NCBI GenBank assembly: GCA_963575645.1
Contig: OY754470.1
Span: forward strand, 45,477,201 to 45,541,200
Direction of reading: 5' to 3'
Length of the DNA stretch: 64,000 bases
Origin: Xanthostigma xanthostigma
Lineage: Eukaryota; Arthropoda; Insecta; Raphidioptera; Raphidiidae
Shown here: piece by piece, positions 54,173 through 64,000 of the stretch
How the letters are laid out: each line of letters begins with the position of its first letter
Position numbering within the stretch: position 1 is the first letter of the stretch
Made by a program: the position numbers and the translations under genes
Notes under the pieces: generated by a model
Database searches by the model: none
What the model was told of the DNA's origin: nothing
Seen by the model: the letters and a program-made list of their open reading frames with translations, nothing else

Positions 54173-55109
54173 ACTGACCTATAATCATATATCTATTAAT
54201 TAACTACTTATATGAATCATTGTCTATCTACTCAATGTGCAGTGAGTGAACGCAACAAAGCGTATCGGAAATATATCTGCGTCTCTTTCTTCGATGTAAT
54301 TCTCTGATTTCTCTGATGATAGGATTGGTTGATGTACTTGCATACTTTGTCTTTTTCTATGACGTTAACTCAGCTTTGGTCCCAGGAGGAGGCAAATTAG
54401 AAATTTCTTAAGCCGGCTTCCCCGTGCTTGATTTGCTCCCCTGCCAATGCTTACGGCTTAAAAAAATCTGGGATTCAACCGGGACAATTCTCAAACATGT
54501 AACTAAGAAGAAGATAATCCGAACTGGCGGCCTACCGGGAATAACCCGGTATTTCCTAAAGCCAGACCGACGCTGTCTAGAACACCTGTTTATATTTTTT
54601 TGGATATTTTTGTCATAGTTAAAGGGAAGTTTTTTTATAATTTCTTGCCCGGGAATCAGAAAAATGAGTGGTGCGGTGATGTAAGTCAGTCTTCCACTAG
54701 CCAAACATATTGTTTACGCTGTATGGTCATGGAACAATGGCTTTACCCTGGGGTGAAAATATGTTTCCGCTGTCCCATGTTGAATCGAGATGACCTTAAA
54801 GTTATTTTATGATTTATTTTCCCCAACCACAATATACAGCTGTTTGACAAACTTTAGAAATGACAACAAAGCCTTAATAAGACCATTTAATATCGTATAA
54901 GAACATTAACGAGAGAACTGTATAATATGCTTAAAAGTTTTAACCAGCGACCCTTAAACGGTCATCCAGAATGAAGTTTAAAAAAATTGCTTCCTATAAG
55001 AAATATTCTCAGAAAATATTATGAGTAATTTCCCGAGAAAACTCTGATAACCTTAACTGTTTAGCGTCTGTAATTTACTCTCTCTTTCCCGAGAAAAGAG
55101 TGTACCTAC
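54173..55109. other. Non-coding; no gene accepted
   Basis: The region 54410-54700 is less AT-rich and open on both strands (98 codons minus, 64 plus), but neither translation shows a known domain. Probably an unrecognised repeat. Confidence 0.4.
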
Positions 55110-55313
55110 CACAGAGATACAAGTAACTACAGAACGCTAGTTCATATGCTTGACATAAGTGAAAGTGTCCTCAGTTGAGAGAGAGAACGCTACAGAAAAC
55201 CCAGAAAACAAGATATTTGTTTACTCAAATCAGCATTGTTTTGTATCATTAGTTGCGGCCATTGAGATACACTTTCACGGATCACTCGCGTACTCTAGTC
55301 TAATATCTCTATG
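55110..55313 (-). mobile_element. MITE with CATAGAGATAT ends (copy 2, inverted)
   Basis: Inverse of 51874-52102, including GTCCTCAGTTGAGAGAGAGA and GATACAAAACAATGCTGATT (minus strand). One end (CACAGAGATAC) is diverged. Confidence 0.7.
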
Positions 55314-56440
55314 GTACCTACACATAAGAACTCCATCTTCCTGCATTCCGTTAAAATGGAACTCCTGAAAAATTTATCTTAACGATAAATATAAGTAGAG
55401 AAAAAAATCTCGAAAGAAAACGATACATTTTTGGCGAAGCATTACGAGGAACAAAAATATATGCAGAATTCTCGGGAAGCATTAATTGGACGAGGGAACC
55501 ACTTCAACTCCAAAAATACTAGTTTTTGACATAATTATTTACCTATAATAAATAAAATAAAGTTTCTGTTAATCGCGGGTAACGGCTAGTAACACATATT
55601 TATGATACTAACAGTACCCGCGACTCTGCTCGTTCTTTTTTAGTAGTTTCTGAATAAGCAAAATAATATAGGAAACATTTTGAAAAGACGTTTTATACAA
55701 TTTCTTATCCGGAGATCAGAAAGAGGTAAGGGTATTTGCTGCTTGTTTAGTTTCCCAATGTAATCAAAATCTGCTTTTGTGTAGATTTGACAAAAAATCA
55801 AAATTTTATTATCCAGCCCCCATAAACATATAAGAGGTATCGGCGTTGTTTCAACATTTTTAACCATGTAAATTAGTCAATTTTAAGCAAAAGACGTTTT
55901 TTTTTAAATTTGTTATCCGGGGATCAGAAAGAGGTATCGGTATTTTTACAATTAGATTCTGTAACCTCGACTGGATTATATAAACCGCTGTTGAGTTTGT
56001 GTCTCACTTTAACTTGTGTAATTTTAAATTTATTAAAAAGTGACAAAACATTTGCAACAGAGGTTACAGAATCACGACAATAGACTGTTACATCATTTCC
56101 TCAAAAGATATTTATACGGGGTGTTTTAAAAAGGGATTGGTATTGTGTGTTAATATTATATAGATTTATAATTAATCTATAAATTAACGATATTTATTGT
56201 TGCCCTCCCCCACCTGCTTCTCACTGGATACGCACTTGCAATACATCCAAATTAAACGTATTGATTTAGATGATCTAATTCATTAACATTCTATGCAGGA
56301 AACAGCTATGAATTCATTCTTTTAGTCCACTTTTTTTAAAACAATCTTTATATAGAGCAATATAGTATCAGGAGAGCAGTTTTTAAGAATATAATAATTA
56401 TGCAATATTTTCTGAAGGCGGGGTGTGTCTTACTAAACTA
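55314..56440. other. Non-coding; Helitron-like end at 55591
   Basis: CGCGGGTAACGGCTAG|T at about 55576-55592 resembles a Helitron 3' end. A CCGGNGATCAGAAAGAGGTA phrase occurs twice (about 55710 and 55917). No gene. Confidence 0.4.
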
Positions 56441-56890
56441 GCTGTACCCGCGGCTTAGCTCACGTTTATTTTGATTTCTTCGCTCGGGATTACGACATGC
56501 CTTACGTTAGAGATACTCTATATATATGCGAAATACAATTCACTGATCCACTGACTCACTGGCTCATCACGAGATCTCCAAAACTATGCGCCCGATTGAC
56601 ATGAAATTTGGCATAGTTACATAGTTACTCCTTTCTCGACGTAGAACGGATTTTATGCAAATCCTGTCCAAAATGAATTTTTGACGTATCATCACATATT
56701 CTTACTATGGGTGTGCAATGTGCATTGTTGCGTAGATGGGAATGTCAATATAATATTTTCAGAGAAAGGGGGAGAGAGAGTGGCCGAGAGAGATATAAGG
56801 TAAGAGAGGGACAGAGAGAGAGAGAGAGACTATGCATTAATAAATATTACAGTTTTGCACTCGGGTGAAGCCGGAACGGGTCATATCTAA
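56441..56890 (-). mobile_element. Helitron-like sequence with both-strand ends
   Basis: ACTAGCTGTACCCGCGGCTTAG at 56446 is a minus-strand Helitron 3' end. At 56855-56880 CACTCGGGTGAAGCCGGAAC looks like a plus-strand terminal hairpin. An (AG)n run is at 56809-56830. Confidence 0.5.
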
Positions 56891-57907
56891 TAATAATAAA
56901 TGCTGGGAAGTTGTCGTGTGAATCTCAAATGTCGCACGTGTAAAATTATAATACGTGATCCACAACCACTTAATTATAATTTTGAATTTGTAGAAATATG
57001 AAAAGCTAATTAAATTAAATAATAAAATAACAAGAGTCTACATTACGGCAAGCGAGTATGCACAAACTCGATTATAGTGTGTATTTAATTCATAAATAAA
57101 TAATGTTATGGTATTCATTGATTGAAATTCCAAAATTATAATTTTAATGTAATCTGAACAAGTTGCGTAACTCGTATAATATTCAAAGAGAACGACTGAA
57201 AGTCACTTGTTTTAGTTTGCCAGTCGTGAATGAACAAGTGATATTGCAATGTGCTTAGTCCTGTAATGATTACAGATTGTTTTTTAAAACTATATAACTA
57301 TGTTAATTATATTTATTTTTTTTAATATGCAAATATTATTTCAGCATTTATAGATTAATTCAGTGTTTTCATACTTTTGTTGATAGTTTAGTGCATGTAA
57401 CTGAAAAAACGTGGTCAGAATTATGTACACATAATTACGTTCAAGGTTCAAAATTATTTAATTTTTTAGGCGCGACCCAAGCTTTAGCTGGAAGCGCCTA
57501 TATGTACTCGATTTAATATACAATTTTGGAATTGTATTTTGTGTTGTGCTACAATAGTGACTACTTTTTACTTGCTTAGTGCATTTCAATTAAATATTTT
57601 TTACAAAACAAAGAACTTCAAACCCTTCAACTTCGTTTTATGATGATACAAGAATGTAGATCAGCCAAGGCGTTTTTTTAAAGGTAAGTCAAACTATAAA
57701 CCACATTTATATTTATAATGCCCAGACTTTGTACATTAAGACTTAGTTACCTGAAGGTACCTGAAAATATTAATTGCCTCACGTAGTTCTTGGTATAAAA
57801 TTAAAAAAATAAATAAAAATGCAATGATATATTGTCTCATTTCATTGAATTGCATTGAATACGCAAATGATAAAATAATAACCTACTGCAGAAGGTTCTT
57901 ATAGGTA
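56891..57907. other. Non-coding, no gene seen
   Basis: AT-rich. Confidence 0.45.
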
Positions 57908-58247
57908 TCTACTAATATTATAAAAAGCTACGCAGGAAAATTGAAGGTTATTATTAATTCTGAAAAAACAATCCATTACGAATTGTTTATAAATCAATTT
58001 TTTTAAAAACGTCTGAATAGAACTCTTCAAATAAATAAAATTATCCACCAATTTTTTCAAACTATATTGTATTGTCAACAAATTATAAAATTTTGTCAAT
58101 ATATAGTCTAAAAAATTTTGTTTATAATTCAATTTTAAAACGTTTTATTTGTTTAAAGTAGGAACTTATTTCAGTACTTAATTACAATATTATATTCATG
58201 GATTCAGTTCGATTTGCATTCGGGCGAAGCCGGGTCGGGGAGCTACA
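57908..58247 (+). mobile_element. Helitron, degraded 3' end
   Basis: TCTACTAATATTATAAAAAG after A at 57907 is the 5' terminus, and CATTCGGGCGAAGCCGGGTC then GGGGAGCTACAG mark the 3' hairpin and end. The middle includes an arm resembling the 19268 element (CTTCAAATAAATAAAATTAT). Confidence 0.6.
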
Positions 58248-59041
58248 GTTATAAATAAAAATACTTAATTAAGAGAAAATTTAAAATCTTACGGCAGTGA
58301 TTCAAGCATTCAACGCGCCTGTTCTAGTATTTACATAATATACATATAACAGCATAATAAAATACAATTTTCGGGTCTGGTCATTAAAAAGTTAAATATC
58401 ACAGGTTTATGAGTATGGTCTCTATATTATAAATGAGTACCTATGTACCTAAGCTCTTATTATATGTATGCGTCTCAAAATGTTTTTCAAAGTCAAAAGT
58501 AAAATTTGTTTTTGACCACAGTCATTTCAAAAAAATATAGATAAAATCATAAACTGATTTTTTTTTTGGTTCAAACAAAATTCTGTAAAAAAGTGGATAA
58601 AACTCGCGAATAAATAATAATTTCGACTTCATTAGGGTGCCAATTGGTATCGACAAATATGAACCAAAATAATATTAATCAAAATGACTGCAAAAAAATA
58701 ATTTCGGGATTTCTTCACAAAGATTTATCGAGTCTAATTTGTTCTGGTAGCAAAAATAAATATTTTTTTAAGATTTAAATGCTCGTTTTTCAGTTTTATT
58801 ATTGTTGTTTATAATATTCATCCAACTTAGGGTCTTGTTCCTTTAATTTTTGTTCGGAGGATGACGGACTTATTAGAATAATTGTGGAAAACCGGTTATT
58901 TATTTATTTATTAACCCTTGAGCCCACCAGCGTCAAGGACCCACAAAAATCGATTTACTATCATACATTTTTGATATTTTTGGATGAACGTTAACAAGTT
59001 TCCTTGATAGATTAAGTATATCATGCTTATATAATAAAAAA
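58248..59041. other. Non-coding, no gene seen
   Basis: AT-rich, with a (TTTA)n run near 58898. Confidence 0.45.
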
Positions 59042-59321
59042 AATAAGTTCAAAAACTAGAACCCGACTACTGAAAAGTATGAAACAAGAAAATATTCTCA
59101 TCTGAGGATAGCCGGGGTCATAAGCCACCTACCCTAACAAAACACTACATTTTAACAGTAGCTTATGATCGCCTAATGATCTCTAGGGCAAAGTGCATCA
59201 CAGTATACATCTAGAGGGGCCTCATATATATGAGATGGCATACGACCACGACTATCCTCAGATCAGAATATTTCCTTGTTTCATACTTTTCAGTAATCGG
59301 GTTTAAGTTTGCGAACTTATT
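59042..59321. mobile_element. Fold-back element, AATAAGTTC ends
   Basis: AATAAGTTC..AAACT..AACCCGA and GAAAAGTATGAAACAAGAAA arms of about 80 bp are inverse to 59235-59321, with ATCTGAGGATAG on the inner side. Confidence 0.7.
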
Positions 59322-60042
59322 TTTTATTTAAATTATTTTTGAACTTATTTTTTATTTGTTTTCAATTTGCTCCCCTCTGGGACAAACATTCAAAAATAAA
59401 TGTAGCCTACGCTACCCTGACCATAATAACGAATCGATTGACACCTTATTTATCAAAATCGGATGAACAGTTTAGGCGCTACGGTGGTACATTCGTAAAT
59501 GCAAACATAGACTCAAGACTACTAAACACATAACTCTCCCTTTTGGTTTCGTCGCAGTCGGGTAAAAAAATCGACAAAATTGTTTTTGAATGACAAATAA
59601 AATTTTCGTGCAGTTTACACAACAAAGCCATTAAATGATTATAAACATTTACATGAAACAATCCAACCGTTAAACTCTTGTCAAACTCAAGATAAAGAGG
59701 GTTTCTATAGATTCCTTTTCGATAACAATCGTTGAAAATCGGTGACATTCGCATAATATACCATTAGGTAAATGTCATTGAAAGGAACATTTGGAGAAAC
59801 AAGCGATTTCGCGATGCAAGTTAAAGCGACGAGGTTTTAAAGTATTATAATTCCACAAGTAACTTTATTAGCGGAAGTGAGAGTTGAAGGAGAGCGGTAT
59901 TATGTTGTCCTATATACCTTTGACCGCAAGGCCAAGTTGCCTATGTGTAAAATATGGATTGTTAAAACTTAAAGGTCACAAAACTTAGGATGCAGAACGC
60001 GGGACCCTTACGATTTTAAGGAGGTTGAGGCGTTAAACGAAA
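59322..60042. other. Non-coding, no gene seen
   Basis: Nothing recognised. Confidence 0.45.
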
Positions 60043-60236
60043 ATAATGAAAAAAATCTGAAATAAAGTTTTTTTAATAGATTTTTTTATGACAAAATTTT
60101 CTGTAAAAAATCCAAAATCATTAGGAGATTTATAAAGTTAAAAATTAAAAAAACTTTTACATGTAGTCTTATGGAAACCTAGCATGCAAACGGTACATTT
60201 TAATTTTTTTTAATTTTTTGCAAATAACCAAATAAT
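60043..60236 (+). repeat. Dispersed repeat family F (copy 2)
   Basis: Direct repeat of 48343-48540. Confidence 0.75.
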
Positions 60237-60275
60237 GTCAGCAGTACACATTAGCTATATTTAAGTAATTTAGAG

Positions 60276-60595
60276 CAGTGGTGTCAAAGATACGGCCCGC
60301 GGGCCGAATCCGACCTTCAAGCCATTTCAAATACGGCCCGCGACCAGAATCTATCCAGTGAGGATCTTAGACACCTGACATCAACGAGCTTATCAAAAAC
60401 AAGAGACCTCAGGTGTCTGGATCTTGAAGCTCAAAATAATTTAAACTTTTTATTACCTTTATACGAAAATTGATTTAAACTAAATAAACAAAGATTTTAA
60501 TTTAGTAGGTATGTGTTTTAGTTTTTAATGTGTAGTCGGGTCCGCTAATACATCCTTATAAATGGCCCTTTAGAAAAATCTGTCTGACACCTCTG
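60276..60595 (+). mobile_element. hAT-type MITE, 'CAGTGGTGTCAAA' family (copy 2, intact ends)
   Basis: Starts CAGTGGTGTCAAAGATACGG with CCCGCGGGCC close by and ends in the inverse of CAGAGGTGTCAGACAG. Flanking octamers ATTTAGAG and ATTTAAAG match at seven of eight positions, as expected for hAT. 320 bp, non-coding. Confidence 0.85.
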
Positions 60596-60745
60596 ATTTA
60601 AAGCATTTTTTCTAATATGATATATAAGCGGATTTTGGGCCCATTTTAAGATAACTGGGAGAAAAAATGTAAGAGATGGTAAAAAGAATGTTAAAATTTA
60701 AAAATATTTCTGCCGCTTCGTGTTTACGTTCTGTTAGAGCCAAAT

Positions 60746-60897
60746 GAACGGGAAATACCAGCGGTATCAATTTTGGATCAATTGCACCTTCCCCAAGCCA
60801 CTTCTAAGAAATTTATACATAAATCCACTTTCTTGGTAGTGGTTTCAGGAGGCTAAAATTAATCCAAAATTTCTGCCGCTGGTATTTCCCGGTTTTA
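60746..60897. repeat. Inverted repeat, AACGGGAAATACCAGCGG arms
   Basis: AACGGGAAATACCAGCGG...TTTTGGAT at 60746 pairs with an inverse ending 60897. The loop is about 80 bases. Confidence 0.65.
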
Positions 60898-60914
60898 ATG
60901 AATTTATATTATTA

Positions 60915-61259
60915 CTAGCGGCCCTGTACGTGCTTCGCTACGTATAAAGTGAAATAATAAAACAATTTAATTGGAACATCTATCTATCTATTTTATTTAT
61001 TTTAAAATATACATGGACGTATATGTGTGTATGTCGAGCACTCCGGCTGCGCCGTCGTGCCCGGTGCAAAAGAACGAATGGGGAAGGAAGAAAAAAAAAT
61101 TAGGGGTGGACTACCCCTAAGATTTAGGGGGATGAAAAATAGATGTTGGCCGATTCTCATAGATACCGGATAAGCACAAAAAATTTCATCAAAATCGGTC
61201 AAGCCGTTTCGGAGGAGTATGGCAACAAAAATTGTGACACGAGAATTTTATATATTAGA
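60915..61259 (-). mobile_element. Non-autonomous Helitron (minus strand)
   Basis: On the minus strand, TCTAATATATAAAATTCTCG begins at 61259 after A, and GTACAGGGCCGCTAG ends at 60915 before T. 345 bp. The body phrase AAACGGCTTGACCGATTTTG is very common in insect Helitrons. Confidence 0.85.
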
Positions 61260-61263
61260 TTAA

Positions 61264-61512
61264 CTATAGCGACCCGGTCCGGCTTCGCACGAATTTGAAG
61301 AATATCACGGTTTTTTCGTCGACTTACGTTGCAAAATTGCTCTCCACGAAAAACACTTTTATTTTAACGCGATAATATATAGCTTATGTCCATCCTAAAG
61401 GTACAATCTAAATATTGGTGAAAAAATTTTTGAAATCGGATGAGTATCGTTTCTGAAGTTGCTTCCTGCATCCAAACTTACAAATTTTACCTCTTTATAA
61501 TATTAGTATAGA
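61264..61512 (-). mobile_element. Non-autonomous Helitron (minus strand), family of 32028-32244
   Basis: Minus strand: A|TCTATACTAATATTATAAAG at 61512, TATATATTATCGCGTTAAAA in the middle, GCGAAGCCGGACCGGGTCGC and CTATAG at the 3' end (an altered CTAG). It lies 4 bases from the Helitron at 60915-61259, in the same orientation. Confidence 0.75.
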
Positions 61513-61980
61513 TTGGTACTCAGATTTAATGTATAGGTAATTACTTTTTTTCGATTATGTTCGGGTCAAGACAATATTCATGTCAAAATCAGCATTAAGG
61601 CGAAGTGTCGAAATTAAGAGACATAAGCCACTTTACATGTTAGTCGCGGATATTGTCTGTAGATATAGCCACTCAACACAGCCGGTTCCATTTAACTTGG
61701 CACTTTAAATAAACCCATTCAATATTATAAACGTTAAACGGGGATGTTTCATATCCGTTAGTTTCTAAAATATGTTCAATATTGCTTACACCATAATGAT
61801 ACGTAATATTGTCATAGATACACCTTCTAGTAGGATATAAGTGCGTTATTTAATTTTATAATGTAGTGTAGTGCTGATAACTCTGTGATATTTACATTGA
61901 AAAGTGTACGTTAGGCATTGAAATCCATGGATATACTTTTGTATAACAATTCCCAGTATTCAGCAAAACGCGAATAGTCG
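61513..61980. other. Non-coding, no gene seen
   Basis: Nothing recognised. Confidence 0.45.
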
Positions 61981-62210
61981 TCGGACGACCGGTTGATTCA
62001 CTCGAGTCAGTGTAGACGCTTGTAAATTTTGGTGATCTATCAGTCAGTCAGTGAGTGAATGCACAAAATCGTGATTTTTGGATACTCGTATCTTGGGAAA
62101 CGATTCCACCTAAGCGTATGAAATTTGGAATACTGCTTTTTTTTGGTAATCTTAACCCTCCTTGAGCCCTGCAGGCAAGTCGAAAAGAGCTCGAAACGGT
62201 TCGTGTAAAC
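61981..62210 (+). repeat. Dispersed repeat family D (copy)
   Basis: GGACGACCGGTTGATTCACT, ATACTCGTATCTTGGGAAAC and AGCGTATGAAATTTGGAATA match 30098-30330. The tail (GAAACGGTTCGTGTAAAC) resembles 22400. Confidence 0.6.
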
Positions 62211-63177
62211 ACGGTGCGCAGGGCTTTGCGCGAGAACTTGACGTATAGGTTGTGTGCACGAAGCCTACTAGCGCCGCTAGTGGGTAATAGAGAATTATTT
62301 AACTCACGTTTCATGGAAATCGCGATACGTTTGTATGGTGATAAGTCAAAAACTTTAGTTGGCCATGATATGACAAAAAAAAGGAAAACTGTTGTTAATG
62401 TTATAATAAAATTCAGATTGTAAACCATTAATACATAGCATAACATAAAAGGTACGTCAAAATTATTTATTTATCAATTATGATTTATGACGTACAATAT
62501 AAATATAAAAAATTAATTTGTTTACACTGACAACGTAACGTCAAATTATGGCGCCAATTATCTTTATTTTACTTAAATCGCCATCAGCGCAACAGCCCGG
62601 ATTACAACAAGCATTTCCACATCGCCTAGTTTTCTTTGTAATTAAAAAACTTTATAAAATTATAACTATTTTCACTTTTAATAAACATTGCTCACTGACA
62701 TACGGAAGATTTGTTTTGGAAGTTTCCCCTACTGCTCACCACAATCGCTCGCATCGATAAATTTGTAACTCCGCCTCCTTGCACACTATGAAAAAGATTC
62801 GGCTGTACAGACGACACGGTACAGTGATACAACAGTACACGGAGACCTACGACGGGTACGGAAGTATAACAAACACTTGAACTTAAATTAAAGACCCTTC
62901 ATTAGTAAGCATTCCTATGCTAAACGGGTCGCGCGAAGCCCGTGCGTACCACCGAAATACCATTCCACGCTACTGCGGACAAAAACCGCCCGGCTACCCA
63001 CGTCCGTGTTCGTTCTTTTTAATTTAAATGGACGCCACATATTCTATTGTGTTATATAATATTCACTAAGGTTGTCAGAAGCGCCCCGTCTAGGAATGAT
63101 TTAATTTATAGCTCGAAAACTAAGATTAGTCTTAAGAAGACCATATAGTTTTTTGAGTCTAGCACCAATTAATATGT
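62211..63177. other. Non-coding; no gene accepted
   Basis: The 132-codon minus ORF over 62048-62446 crosses repeat family D and has no domain. Other short frames are likewise unsupported. Confidence 0.4.
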
Positions 63178-63180
63178 TCA

Positions 63181-63841
63181 GGCTGGAAACAGTGCCCCAC
63201 CGACGATCAACGCGTACGTCGGTCGAGCGTAGCTATATCAATGCAAGTGTATTACGCGTTCAGTGCAGCGCTGACAATTTGCTACGCGCGTATAGCTACG
63301 TCGCGCTGACGGGAGTCGTCGGTAGAATTTCGTCGATCGACCGACGGTCAGCGCATACGTCGGTCGAGCGTAGTTATTTCAATGCAACTGTATTGCGCGT
63401 TCAGTACAGCGCTGACAATTTACTACGCGCGCATAGCTACGTCGCGCTGACTGGAATCGTCGATCGAGCTCGTCGGTTGAATTGCGTCGGTCGACCGACG
63501 AGCCGTGAAAGTGCGACGCTGAACGAGTACGCGCGTACGTACTTTTGTACAGTACAAACAACATTTAATCAACAAATTTTCTTCATCTTCTCGCAATTTT
63601 GAGAACAGTGTACAGAATTCGCCTTCTATTATAGCCGTTCTACAAGTATTGAGTGAACATGATATCTTCTTCGTCTTTTCTTTCGTAATTTGTTTGTATA
63701 AATATTTATAAATTTCACTGCAAAAGGATACATTTCTGGTCGCAACTGTATGTTTCACAAGCGAACACTAAATCCATTTTCACAACCGACGATCAGCGCG
63801 TAAGGTACGCGCTGACCGTCGCTCGAGCACTGTTTCCAGCC
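63181..63841. mobile_element. CpG-rich TIR element with internal tandem duplication
   Basis: Ends GGCTGGAAACAGTGC and exact inverse; TCA directly flanks both sides (63178-63180, 63842-63844). A 3-bp TNA-type duplication would fit PIF/Harbinger-like elements. The left half holds two tandem units about 141 bp apart (TACGTCGGTCGAGCGTAG at 63215 and 63356), full of CGTCGGTCGA palindromes. The right half is AT-rich. Open frames of 149 and 111 codons across it are by-products of the GC-rich repeats. Confidence 0.7.
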
Positions 63842-64000
63842 TCAATTTATATTTTTTTTAATAATAGATTAAAAAGGCAATTGATGCTTTTATCAAGTTT
63901 CAACTGAGGGCTTGTAATAGAGCATGTTTTAAGCTATTTTCGCACGGTACAAATATCTCAAAAATATGAAGAATGTGCGAGAATAATTTAAAAACTACCA
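63842..64000. other. Non-coding to window end
   Basis: AT-rich; nothing recognised. Confidence 0.4.

Noticed and set aside
54408..54704. Overlapping ORFs on both strands
   Set aside because: Open frames on both strands with no domain suggest a less AT-rich repeat rather than a gene.
62048..62446. 132-codon minus-strand ORF
   Set aside because: It runs through dispersed repeat family D, has no recognisable domain and no splice or codon-use support.
63153..63602. 149-codon plus ORF and 111-codon minus ORF
   Set aside because: Both lie in the CpG-rich tandem repeat of a TIR element. The protein is just the repeat translated twice, with no domain.
1..64000. CRISPR array, bacterial operon, rRNA or integrated virus
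   Set aside because: No regularly spaced short repeats, no operon-like gene packing, no rRNA signature, and no capsid, envelope or polymerase frames beyond LINE and transposase relics were seen.

Overview
This is AT-rich nuclear DNA from an animal, almost certainly an insect and most probably a butterfly or moth. The evidence is split exons with GT/AG borders and very dense, nested transposable elements. These include small Helitrons inserted between A and T, tRNA-derived SINEs, hAT, pogo/mariner and fold-back MITEs. Elements ending in an 'AACCGACTTC' motif and an 'AACATAAATGTGAAAAA' motif are ones I associate with Lepidoptera. That association is recalled, not tested here.

Only one host gene is visible. 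Two plus-strand exons, 22609-22707 and 43431-43549, join in phase to give the C-terminal half of an LHFPL-type tetraspan membrane protein (lipoma HMGIC fusion partner-like; TMHS family). The intron between them is about 20.7 kb and made largely of repeats. The 5' exons for the first two membrane spans were not found and probably lie left of the window, so positions 1-22608 are probably intron as well. A GC-rich tract follows the stop codon and has an unexpectedly coding-like second frame.

Inside the big intron sits a nearly complete DNA transposon, 32391-36201. It has inverted repeats of about 500 bp and a long DDE transposase with N-terminal cysteine pairs, an HTH, a DDE_Tnp_4-like core and a C-terminal SWIM zinc finger. 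A single-base frameshift splits the SWIM finger, so this copy looks recently active but disabled.

Layout. 1-9 kb: inverted pair of a 663-bp repeat enclosing pogo and hAT MITEs and a transposase N-terminus, then a LINE relic, a solo LTR with heat-shock-like promoter and a second hAT MITE. 9-16 kb: fold-back elements, a SINE, a deleted mariner. 16-22.6 kb: SINE, LINE 3' end, Helitron, hammerhead-like fold-backs. 22.6-43.4 kb: the LHFPL intron with the DDE transposon and dispersed 1-kb repeats. 43.4-46.5 kb: terminal exon, 3' UTR, pogo relic, fold-backs. 46.5-64 kb: hAT copies, hairpin MITEs, a LINE tail, Helitrons and a CpG-rich element with an internal tandem duplication. Nothing prokaryotic, no rRNA, no CRISPR and no intact tRNA gene was seen.
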